Source of the DNA: Rhabdornis inornatus
Lineage: Eukaryota > Chordata > Aves > Passeriformes > Rhabdornithidae
Reading direction: 5' to 3'
Assembly: GCA_013397075.1 (NCBI GenBank)
Contig: VWZS01004363.1
Coordinates: forward strand, 1,533,194 to 1,597,193
DNA length: 64,000 nt
Part shown: piece by piece, positions 15,101-27,100 of the stretch
How positions within the stretch are numbered: position 1 is the stretch's first letter
How the letters are laid out: each line of letters begins with the position of its first letter
Translations under genes and position numbers: made by a program
The notes under the pieces: generated by a model
The model's database searches: none
The model's input: only the letters and a program-made list of their open reading frames with translations
Told to the model about the DNA's origin: nothing

Positions 15101-18100
15101 TAGCTGGAAGTACACTGCTACAAGCTTATTGTTACTGACTGTGGCAGTCAGTGGATGTGTCAAGATCGTGCAGCTGTAGCCATGGAGCATTTCCATCACT
15201 TTAGCCTGAGGTCATGAGCTTGTCACTTAGTGCCTTTGTTGGTGTTCTGATAGTGGCTGTGTAACCTTTCTGACTTACTTTCTTCAAGAAAAATACTCTG
15301 TTTTAGGGGCATAGTTGTAAAAAGACTAGGTTTAAGAAAGTGTTCTTGTCCTTCTGGGCTCCTGGTTCATCATGGGATCTATTAGATCATGGGCAGCTTT
15401 TAGATATCTGACTTGCTTCAGAAGTAGTCAGTAAGAGGAGATCATTCTCTCTATGTAATGCTGTTGCAACAGCTTTTCATTAATCGGATGTGCCCAGATT
15501 GTCTCCAAATCTTAACTTTTCTAGAACGTATTTTTCAGCCAAGTCATCTAGTTCCAGGACATAAAAACCTTAACCACAAATCATGTGTTGATATGTATGC
15601 ATCAATTCTGGCTCGTTTGGGAGCTGCAGGTCCTCTTCAGGCACTGTAAAGCAGCTCTAAGGCTTTGGGGAGATCTTCTCTTCTCCAGGCTGAGCAACAG
15701 CAGCTCTCTCAGCCTGTCTTCATAGGAGAGGTGCTCCAGACCTCTGATCTTCATGGCCTCCTTGGACTCACTCCAGTAGCTCTATGTCCTTCTTATTTCT
15801 GGGGACCCAGAGCTGGATGCAGTATTCCAGGTGGGATCTCACCAGAGCAGAATAGAGGAGCAGGACCCCCTCCCTTGACCTTCTGCCCACGCTGCTTTTC
15901 ATGCAGCCCAGGATACAGTTGACTTTCTGAGGGATGTGATCTTTTTCTGCCAGTAAAAAAATCAAACCTCAGGTCTCTGAGAAGTCCTGGTATCTGCAAA
16001 CACAGTCAAGTTTGGGGAAAATTTTTCCTTTCTACACCTTCTTTGCTTTGTTAATCTTCTGTTGTGGTAGTGCCTGAGTACATCTAATTAGATCTAGCCA
16101 GAAATAATCTTATGCTATGCTCTGAACATTATAAAAAGTGTAGGGAATGTGAAGGACAGGGAAAAACACATGGGAAAAACTAATTTTCCTCTTTTCACAC
16201 AGAGTGAAAAAGAGATCTTTTTCATACTGACTAATTTCTCTGGGGTTACATAACCACTGTTCTCTGTACTTACCTGAAAGTCTTGAGCATCTCGTTCAGT
16301 TTCATGTGATCATGTGACTATCTGGAAAGCTTTAACTTTCTATGTTAGACATCACAATAGCAGTAGTTTTATTGCTCTTCTTAGTCTTTTACATGGATCT
16401 GTGACATTTTTAGTAACAGAAGAATGAAATCTCAAAAACTCTTTGCAAAAAAGTATGACTCCATTTACGTCTAACAAGACATTTGAAGTCACCATAATAT
16501 TGGTGTACTGCACTATTCCATTTCTTTCCTTTAGAAACAAGTGTTTTTTTTAATTTCTTTGAAGTGTGGACTATTCAATAGCTCCTGGATGACATTAATA
16601 TTGTTCCATTCCATTTGATGTCATAGCTTCTTCAGCCTTCCTCTGACTGTTCTCATTCTTTTATTTTTTTTTTTTTCTTAGAAGATATCAAGAACAGCCG
16701 AAGAACAACAGAATTCACATTGGAGCATTTTTCCAGAATTTTTTGTGAATGTGTTTACTTTTTAGGTGTATCTGATTCAAAGGATAAAGTAGGAGCTTTT
16801 GGCCTGTTGCTGCCTTGCGGAAAAATAACCAAACTTGGCTGGTTTATTACATGGTTCAGAGTTAAGTTTTGTCTTGATGTTTTAGTTTATCTTCACCCTT
16901 AGTCACTGCACACATACTATGCACTGTGTGTATATATGCATATATTGTGTGTGTCTGTGTGTGTGCACATATGCATTTGTATACTGGTAGGAGTCTGAAA
17001 AGGCTATTCAGCCTCACAATCTGCCTTCAGCACTGACTTATGTGAGATGCTATAGGAAGAAGACAAGAATTACTTTTACATAATACTCTAAGCTTCCAAC
17101 CATTTGAAGCTTGTACTTCCTCACTGTGCAAAGCTCCTGTGTGTTCATCACTCATGGGTGTCTGTATCATGAGCTTTTCTCATCATTCCTTGGACCAGTC
17201 TAAATCAAGAGCAGCTGCAGCATCCTCTGGCAGGGAGCAACAAAGCTCAACTGTATCAAGACCCAGCTTACTTTGCTTGTTTAATCCTGCCTCTTCCTAG
17301 CTTCATTTGATAGTAGCATCTGCTTGTTTCTGTGGAAGCTCAATCAAATGTTTTATTCCCATCCACTGTTCCCATAAATGATTCAAGTGATTTGAGACTG
17401 CTGAGCCCACCTCCAGCTCACCCACTTCAATGGTCTGTTCTCCAGGCTTTTCCTGCTGTTGAGCAGTTCATCTCTATGCAAGGCCGTTTCATCTTGTGTC
17501 ATGGGTACTTAATTTCCTTGTAAAGTTTTTGGTTGACAGGTCTTTGAGAGTGAAATATCTGTATCATCATCATGCTTCTCTTGTTGACATCTTGAAAGAC
17601 TTACTTTGAACTTCTTGACTTGGACTTGGCAGCTTTTTTTCTTGTGATCATCACTTTAGTAATAAGCTGATGAAATGCTTTTGATTTCTAAATGATGCTT
17701 GATTTGATAAGCCAGGGCGACATAGAAATTGTCGCCTATGAAAGATAGGATTAGTCCCTACAGTTTCAATTTGAGCCAGAAAGGAGAAATAAAAGCAACT
17801 TAGTCAAGAATGTGAAGAGCAGTTTGTGTGGGTTTCTGTTGTTCTGTCTTTTTTTTTTCGCCCTCTTTCTTTAGAAGTCGAAGTAAAGTTTTATCTCGTT
17901 GGTTGGCTGGCTTACCTCAGCAACTGGCTCTGCTTGGCTTGAGGAACCCTGAACTTTCCAATCAGCTCATTGATATCATTCATTCCGCTGCTTCTCGTTC
18001 AAACAAGGAATTGTTGCAAAGTTTACAAGCCACTGCTGCTCGAATATACGGTAAGACTTTGACACTCTAGCACAAGGAATTTTGTCCCTCACCTGGTGGC

Positions 18101-21100
18101 AGGCAGGTTGCAAGAGGTGGAAAATCCTAGTGTTTCCCGGGTAAACCTAAAGACTGAATGGAGGGCAGGGTTGCAGATTGGTTCAGTCACCTAAAGGTTA
18201 AAATGAACTATGCATGTCATTTACTAGAGAGTAAAAAGATTGAGATCTAGTTCAAATTAGTAGGACTTAAATCTGATAGACTGGAAACTTTAGTTTTTGT
18301 GTGTCCAAGAGTCATAGAATCATTTAGGTTGAAAAATACCTCTAAGGTCCAAGTGGTAACCCAGCACTGCCAAGTCCACCACTAAACCATGTCCCAAGAT
18401 GCCACATGTTTTTTGATCACTTCAGAGGATGACAATGCCACCACTTTGCTGCACAACTTGATCCAATGCCTGACTATCCTTTCAGCGAAGAAATTTTTCC
18501 TGATAGCCAATCCATACCTCCCCTGGTACAACTTAAGGCCATTTCCTCTCATTCTGTCACTTTTTATCTGGAAGAAGAGGCTGACTTACCCTCCCCTGGA
18601 AGCAGCCTCTGTTAAGGTAACTGTAGAGAGTGATCCAAGCCTCCTATTTTCTGGGCTAATATTGCCTCTTTTTTTTCTCCTTTTTTTCCCCTCTTTCGTA
18701 TTGGCTATAATGTCCTCGTGTCAGTGGGTAGCTGAGGTATTGGTCAGTGCAGCCAGGGTGTGTCTGGGCGGGTGTTGACCGTGTATTGTGTGCTGCAGAT
18801 CCGCTCGAGGGCACGCTGGTGCTGCTGCCGGCCGAGGCTCAGCGACGCCTGGTGCAGCTCGTGTACTTCCTGCCCTGCCTGCCCGCCAGCCTGCTCGCCT
18901 GCCTCAGCCGCTGCTGCATCATGGGCAGGATGTCCTCTGACCTCGCAGCCACCCTCATCGGCATCCTGCACATGAGGTACCGTGCTCTGCACTTGGCTCT
19001 AGCCAAAAACAGCCCCGGGTGGGAATATTTTGTCATGAAGCATGAACTTGGTGATCAGTTGCACACAGAGAATCAGTGTAACATGCAGGAATTGGTGGTG
19101 TGGTTGGACTGTTTCTTAGATTGTGTCTTTACACTGCCCAATTTTCTACAACACATGTTGAGAAAATCATACAACTGTTTAGGTTGGAAAAGATCTTTGA
19201 GACTGAGTCCAGCCATTAATCCAACACTGCCAAGTCCACCACTAAGCCATGTTCTTAAGTGCCATATTCATCTATCCATGTTATTTTACTGTCTTTGTAT
19301 ATATTAAAGAAGTCTGCCAAGAATTTCCGTCTTGAAATACAAACATTACTGCTTTAATAGCTGGGTCCTTTCAGTAAGGATGCAAAGCAGCATTAGGCTA
19401 TCTCTTACAAAATCTGTAACGCTGCATGGTATTGAGCACCTTCTACCCAGAACATCATCAGCAGTGGTCTTTGTTCTGGCACTAATTGCAGCTTTTCCTT
19501 GCGAATGCTTCAACCTGACACAGCTGATAGTGGAAAAATAACCAACCAGTTTTTCTCATGTTCTACTTTCTTTCAGCTCACTTTTTCTTCGATTACTACA
19601 CCTAAATAGCCAAATTACAATTGCTAGGCAAGTGCCTTGTTTGAAATTATTTATACTCTTGTTTTTTTCTGTCCTGGCTTGAAAGAGGGTGGGTTTGCTC
19701 GTGAAGTCAGGGAGCAAAGCTGCTGTTCCATTGAAGTGAGTGGAGGGCTTTCTGAGATTTCACAAAGGTGTTTTGTTTTGCTGCTTCTGGTACATCTTTC
19801 TCCATTGGTCAATATTGTGGAACCTTGGATAAACAAGCAGGAATTAATCTTACATGAATTATGCTTAAAGTGATTCTTGATGCTCTTTGAATCTGAAACA
19901 TTTTTAATTAAAATAAGACACAACACAATGTACTGTTAAATGCTGACCTGTTTGTATTAGCTGTGTAACATGTGGATAAGGTGGCTAACATAGGAAGCAA
20001 CAGTAGTGAAATTTATATTCTATATATATAACGCATTACTGCATTATAAAAGTGAAGTTCTGCCTAGTTTTGGGAAGATGGACATCAGATTTTATTTTTT
20101 AAAATGAAAAATTGTCTGCCGTATACTGGAATCTCAGTGGCAAAGTGTAACCGATTCAAAGACAGTCGTAACAACTAAAGTCAATAATAAGCACTCAGGT
20201 GCTTATTTTGATTTTAGATCTTTAGTGGATCTTCATTGTGGGAGATTTTTGTGGTAATGGAATGCCTGTTTTCTAAAAATTACTGTAAAGCTGCAGGTGG
20301 GTTGTGGGCATTTGATCCTTTTGGCAAAAGATGCAGGTGGCAGACAGAAGGCAGTGTTCTTACCAAAAGTAGGTTACATTCTGAGAGCAGAGGAGGAGTA
20401 AATTCTTTGTTTTCAGAGGTGCAAAGGAAGTAAATTGATTTAAATTTATGGCATTTGGAACACATTTTAAACCTACTTAGCATTCAAAGACTGGAGATAA
20501 TCAACCCAAGAAGTCTATCTGAAATCACTAAATGAAAGAAAAATGTACTGATGTACTTACAATGTTACAGTTTTTTTGTATTGATAATCCCTGACAGCTC
20601 TTCTTTCTGGAAGCCTGCAAATTTTGATGAAACTTGAAAAAGAGATTGCTCTTGACTGAGCATTGTTTTTATTTGATAAGGTTCTTCTCGCTTCATTGAG
20701 AGGAATCGGTATTAAGAACTGGAAGTCAAATAGTTTTTTTTAGAAGCACATCTGAAAAGAATACAAGTCCTTGGAAAGATAGAAATGACTCTTTCATAGA
20801 CAAAGTGAATGCAAGGGATGATGAAAATACATTCTTACTTCTATATGCAAGTTAAAAACTTGTACAGGTTACAAAGTGCATATAGATGACACCTTTTTTA
20901 GCTTTGGTTTAGGTGAAATGTATTTTGTGGAAGATTCCTTTTTTTTTTTTTTTTTTTTGGTCAGTCATCATGACAGTAAACATTTTGTCCTAAAAGATTA
21001 ATTTAGGGTGCCTTAAAGACTTAGGGAACCAAGATGATAGAAATGTTTTTGGCTGAGGGGGATGTCCAATAAAAAGTTGCTTTGTCTACTTAAACATGCG

Positions 21101-24100
21101 AAGATAAGGAGATAAGTAATAGTAAATACTAACTTTTCAAGAACAGAAGAATCTGATACTTCTTTTTCATTGGAAAATAAGTTGTACAGTCTAGGCAACA
21201 ATAGTAGGTTTTCTAGATATGAACCTTAGCTGGGCTTTATGAGCTTCATAACCTGTTATTGCATGAAGGATAAATGAACCAATTTTCTGTCTTTTATCAG
21301 AAAGGCCAAGCTGAACTATTGTATCCAATTTTGTGGGTCGTTTTTAGATAATGACATGGACAGACTGGAGTGAGTTTCAAGAAGAGCAAAGAATGATAGT
21401 CTGTCAATTGGGATAATGGGGAATGACTGACAAATTGGCATTTTAGGCCGATAAGGCTGGGAAGGGAGTCAGTTGTGTAAAAGGTTGTTGAAAAGGAATG
21501 GGAGAGTGCAGTTTCAGCAGGATTAAAAATACAGACCTTAAATGTCAAGAGAATGTTTAGTTTGAGTGCTAGCAACATTTTGTGAAAGCAGAGATACATA
21601 CTGGAATGGCTTGTATAGCAATGGGATACAAATATACTTCACTGGAAATACTTAATATCAGGGCGTCAGGTGGGACATGGATGGCAGAGGGTAAAGCCTT
21701 GAAGGAAGTAGAGAGACTGGGTAACTCCTGGTCATCATTTACAGCTCTTGTGATACTCAAGAGTCGAACTTTCAAGTTTGTCAAATGAATGGTACTATAA
21801 AAAAACTTTTGTAATTCTACATTTCTGTGCCACTGCTTGGTTCATGGGACATTTTCTGTCCAGGGAAGGTGTCCCAAATCCATGGGGACCTGTCATTTAC
21901 GAGTACACCGCTGGTGTCAGTAGATGGCGCTGTTACTCTTCCAGTGCATTCCCGTTCTCTGTGCTGAGGGGTGACTCTCCCTAAATTTCTCCTATGGAAT
22001 CTACTTATCCGTCAAGCTTTAAATAAATTGCATTCAGGAGCATCAATGGGTTTAGTATTTGTTCTTAATTTCTTCAATGGCCTTTATTCCTGTGCTGTTC
22101 TGACTGGCAGAGGATGGCTGTTTTTACAAGAGTGCTTTTATGGAGCTGTGTGTATTTGTCAGGGACTAGCTATGTTAAGGTGGATTCACTGAGAGTACGT
22201 ATGGATCATAATAGAACTTGCAGTTATTCCATGAACAATCATTAGAAACTCAAGGAACTTGCACTTTTATGTGTGTAAACTCTAAAACTAATAGTAAGTG
22301 AATCCATGTGGTTTAAAGCACAGCCCTGTGATGATATCAGGTGGTAACATTAAGTTGTAGTTATTGTGTGTTACCTTCCAGACCTTCTTTTTTTTTGTTG
22401 TTGTTGTTGTTGTTTTTTTTTTGTTTGTTTGGTTTTTTTTGTTTTTTTTTGTTTTTTTTTAATTAGAAGTGAGTTTTGAAAATATTCAGTAGTTTCACTT
22501 TTTATTTTTGGAATGGTGAAGTGAACACCTGAGTGGTGCGTAGGAGCCCATTAAGTGAGCTCTGTGTGCTGAGGATAAAAATGGTGTTGGCAGTATTTCC
22601 ATATAGAATGGTGTCATGGTTTTGATTTGTCAATTAAGATATACTTATGGTTAAACTACGACAAATGGGAAGGTTTCTGAGCCCCTGGGAGATTGGTTAA
22701 CTATATTGTTAACTTATTAGAATGGTTTCTGTAGCACTTTTGGTCTACATTCGCTGAAGCTAGCACAGACCAAAGATTGTTCAGAAATGCAGTCACCCCA
22801 TTTTTGGATGCTGGTATGAACATGGCCAGGTTTGCATTAATGGCTCATGATCTCTGTGCCATTGAACAGACATTGCTGGTGTTGGAGTCTCTGGGATAGC
22901 TACAGCTGGTGAGTTTCAGGTGAAACTGAGGATCAGAAGGTGTTGTAGTGGCTTAATTTCCCTGCTTTTCCCCTCAAATGCCTGCCTTGTGCCTACTGTA
23001 TGGGATCTGAGATAGAAGTAGCTTCAGTAAATCCAGTCAGGTACATTTCTGAGGGATGGAAGTGTGCCAGGGTTTTGGGGTATAAGTCATAAGAAGCAGG
23101 TGAGGAAGGGTGTGGAGCGACATGAGTGAACAGTCTGTCACTTCTGTCTGAGAAATGAGAGAGAGCAGCTTCTTGACAGGAGATGAGTTCTCTGGGTTGG
23201 CCTCTGATTTAAGCCTCTGATGAGCTTACATTTTTGGAGAAAAACGGAAGGGTCTGGGTAGTATTTCAGAAAGTGTCTTGCATCAAATCTAGTGGATTGA
23301 TTTTTTTTGTGTGTGATCTTTTAGGTGGTACTGTTTTGATAGGCAATTCATCTTGATGCAGCGTGCCACATTTCTGGAAGAGTTAACTTCAGTATTTATT
23401 TTTCATTTATGGTTTATTGGAATAACTGTTGAATAAGCAAATAGTAGTTCACGGCTAGTTAAAGGTGAATGGTTTAAGTGTTGGTTTGGAATATACAATA
23501 TATGGCATGAGTGGATCTTTGGCTTGAAATTCCAATCTTAGCTTCACCTTGACAGTGGAGTTCTGGTAATTCCTTGAGGCCGTGGGTATGGACAGGTAGA
23601 CAGTTCTCTCCAGGAAGTGAAGAAATATATAAATCACTGATGGTCTGGTAGGGACTAAAGTAATAAACTTTAGCAGTATCAGAAGTAGAGCTGGAAAAAG
23701 TCTTGGTGTAATCTCCCTATGCCTGCTTTCTGCATTAATAGGGCAGAAGGGATACTTCAAAATGGTTTTAAGGAGCTAGTGAGGTATGTGCTTATTTTTT
23801 GAGCACTTTTTGGAAGAGTGACTTTGAGGCAAGTATTTTTGTCAAATGTGGAAATGTATTAAATGTTGTAAATATACGTTTTTGTATAAGGTGGATTACT
23901 TTGTTTGCCTGAAACAGTGGTCTGCTGTTTACATTCCAAATTCTGTGCTGTTACAGTTGCAGAGAAACCCATTTGTCAGGCTCAGTGTTTTTGGTTTCCG
24001 CTCAGTGACTCTGTGGTGATTGAGGGGCTGATACTCTTGAAAACAGAATTCTCTTTTTTTCCTTCCCTTTTGTATATGGTGCTATGTTTAAGATGATTGA

Positions 24101-27100
24101 TATATAATCTATGTACTTAATGTTGTGTGTTCTATTCTGTGGATTGTGGATTAAGAAATGCAGATTGCGGGATTGTGATCAAATACATAAATCAGGAAGT
24201 TAGATTGCTGACTTTATGGGAGGATTTTGCTGTCTCCTCTCATTCCTTAAAGAACAAATAAGGAAACTCAAATGTGATTTATATGCCTTGCTTATGCATA
24301 ATAGTTATGGTTGTTTTACAGCTTTTTATCCATTGGAACAGTGTGTCTGGAAATTATTTCACTGTAATAGAGAGTTGGACAGATAATATTTCACTGTCTA
24401 GATGAAAAACAATGGGAGTTAATTTATGGCATTTCTCCCTTGAAGTAGGGTGTCCATAAATGAGATCTCCAATGGCTTCAAACAGCCATTTCTTATTCTT
24501 GTGGGACTCTTTCTCTGCTGGGGTCTTGCCAAGTTGTTTCTGTTGCTGTAGAAAGGGAGCAGGGTGAGGACCATATAAATGAAAGCTGAGTGCTCTCTGG
24601 CATAAAGTGTGTGAGAGTTCTAAGTTTTCACAGGTTTGAGATAACCCTGGGGGTAACTTTCATTCTGCTTGATGTAACTGTAAATGGACTCTTCTCTTAA
24701 GAGGTAGTGCCTTTAAAATATTCTGCTGCTTTCCAGACAATAATGAGGGAACTCAGCTGGTGTCTCATCAAGCATCCAGGCATGCCTGTTGGTTCCTGCT
24801 GTCCTCTGGAATCTGGTGCTTAGAAAGAACTGACATGGACACTTTAACATTTGTTTGCTGTAAGGTGTGAAATTCTATTTCTGAAGATACATTACTCAGA
24901 GATGTATTAGGGTTATAATAGAGTTCTTTATGGATATTTCCTTTGTAATTAAATACTACTTTTTGTTTATTTAGCCATCCTAGTTATTTTATCTGCAACC
25001 TTTGCCAGCACAGCATGAGGAGGCACAAGGATAATGCAAAATGTAGCTAACAAAGACCCTCTATACTACTTGATTAAAGAATTATTGAATGCATCATTAT
25101 AGTCAAGAAAAAGAAAAATAGCACGTTCCCCCAAAGTGTTTGCAACCAGGAGAAAACTTGGAGACAGTGTTGTAACCCATTACTGTGGTTAGCAACACTG
25201 AAAGAACAACTGAATTCAGTAATTCTCATGCAAGTAAAGTGTAGAAAATATTCCAGACCAGTATATTTATTTTAAAAAGACATCAATAAAATAAAAGTTT
25301 TTTGCCAAAATAAGCTAACTTAATATTAAATAAATAACAAAGCAAAGAAGAGGAAACTCTCAATTCACTACAAATGGTATATAATGGAAAGTCAACTCAG
25401 TACATCTTGGTGAATAAGTCAGAAATCATATATGTGTAGAGAGGTATAGTAGTTATGAATGGGTTGCTAGGAAAAATGCAGCAATAGTAAGGTCTGTGTT
25501 CACTGAAGTGCCTTTTCTGGCTGTATTTTTACACCCCTCAATTTAGAAACAAAAGTAAAGGAGGAAAGTATTAAAATGGTTACAATAGTGCATAAGGCAC
25601 TGTTGAATAAACTAAACATTAGAGTGTGCTTTCAAAATGCTGGCTTTTCCCAGTTGGGGTACCACTGAGGATGAAGGGTAAAAAAATGATCTGTTTTCCT
25701 TGCTGCAAGATGAGAAAGGATCTGTAGTTCTTGAGAATCAGACCCCGGGGTTACAGTGCATTCCTTCATCCACATCTGGTCAGGAAATTTCCTTTTTCTT
25801 GCTCACTGTTTTGTAAATGTCTAGGACTTGAAAGAGGGAGAAGTCCAAGCTTGTATTTAAGGACACAGCCCCTAAATTTTTCCCCAGGTTGGTTGTAGTG
25901 TGAGGTTCCTAATCAAAGGGAAAAGAATTATGTTGCTGCACTACAATTGCCGCCGTCAGTAAATGCCGTTTGCTCATTAGTGAATGTTTCTTCTGATTTG
26001 TGCTCTCATTTATAATGTGAAAGCAGTGCTTTGCTTCAGACAACCTCTACAGCTCTGGAGCAAATGAACAACTGACAGGCTTACTTTTAACAATGCATAG
26101 CTTAAATTGTTGTTTTCTTAAAATAGGCTTCATATTTTCCCTCAAATCCCTGGTAATTCCTTTCAAATGTTTGTTGTAAATTGCTGCATTTTCAAATGGA
26201 AAGACTTGATCCTTCAAAAGAGATAATGAAAGTTAAAACAAAAACCTCACACTAACATACCAGTGGCTACACGTGGTAACTTGTTGGAGGAAAAGGAAGA
26301 TAAAAACCCCTCACTTGCTCTTACAGCTTTACATTCAGGTCCTGTACTACCTGGAGATAAGTTGGTCTGAATGATGAGATGGGTATATAGTTGGAGAAGT
26401 ATTCAAAGATTCAGTTTTTTGATTTTTTTTTTCTCTCTTTTTTTTTAGCAATTTCAACATCATTTTGTGACAGTTATGGTTTCCTGTCTTTTTCAGAACT
26501 GATATGAAAACTGAGAGTACTGATCCTCATTAGCAGTAGAACTCAAAACTGATTTGATTAAGTTGATGCAGGGACATGAGTTTATACTTTATTGCAGTTG
26601 CATTTCAATCTGACAGAAATTATTTTTCATTAAAGCTGAACAGGAATAAACTGTGCCAACGCTGAGATAAATATTGGCACGGGGCTTTTAATGTTTTAAA
26701 AGAACATGTTTTACAGAAGTGCAAGCACATGCCTACACTGGGAGAAAAGGTATATTTTTCATCCATAAAGGTGCAACAGTCCTGGTGTGGTACTTGCATG
26801 TGATTTTGCTCTTTTCAGTGTGTTTTCTTGTTTATACACACAGTTCCTGACAATGATGATATGGAGGTGCTTCGGATGTATTGTAACATACTTCCATGCT
26901 CATAGGTAATTCCAAAAATGATCCATTACCTCGTATTTGGCGGGTGTTTTTACATGGAAACACTCTTTTAAATGGCAGTCAGACAATGCAGCTGTCATTA
27001 CACAGCTGGCTGGCTGTAAGACATGAAGAGTTTATAACAGTCCTGTGAGAAGGCTGGCTAGAAGGCACACCTGTACAGTGTAGTCCCAGTGTGGTTCTAT

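Larger units (their letters stand above)
14876..17874 (+). other. TEX10 intron, 3.0 kb
   Basis: Holds an antisense CR1 fragment (about 15650-15960), a TG/TA microsatellite (16917-16976) and a small perfect hairpin (17716-17736). Nothing else was recognised. The acceptor has a strong T-rich tract (CTCTTTCTTTAG). Confidence 0.85.
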
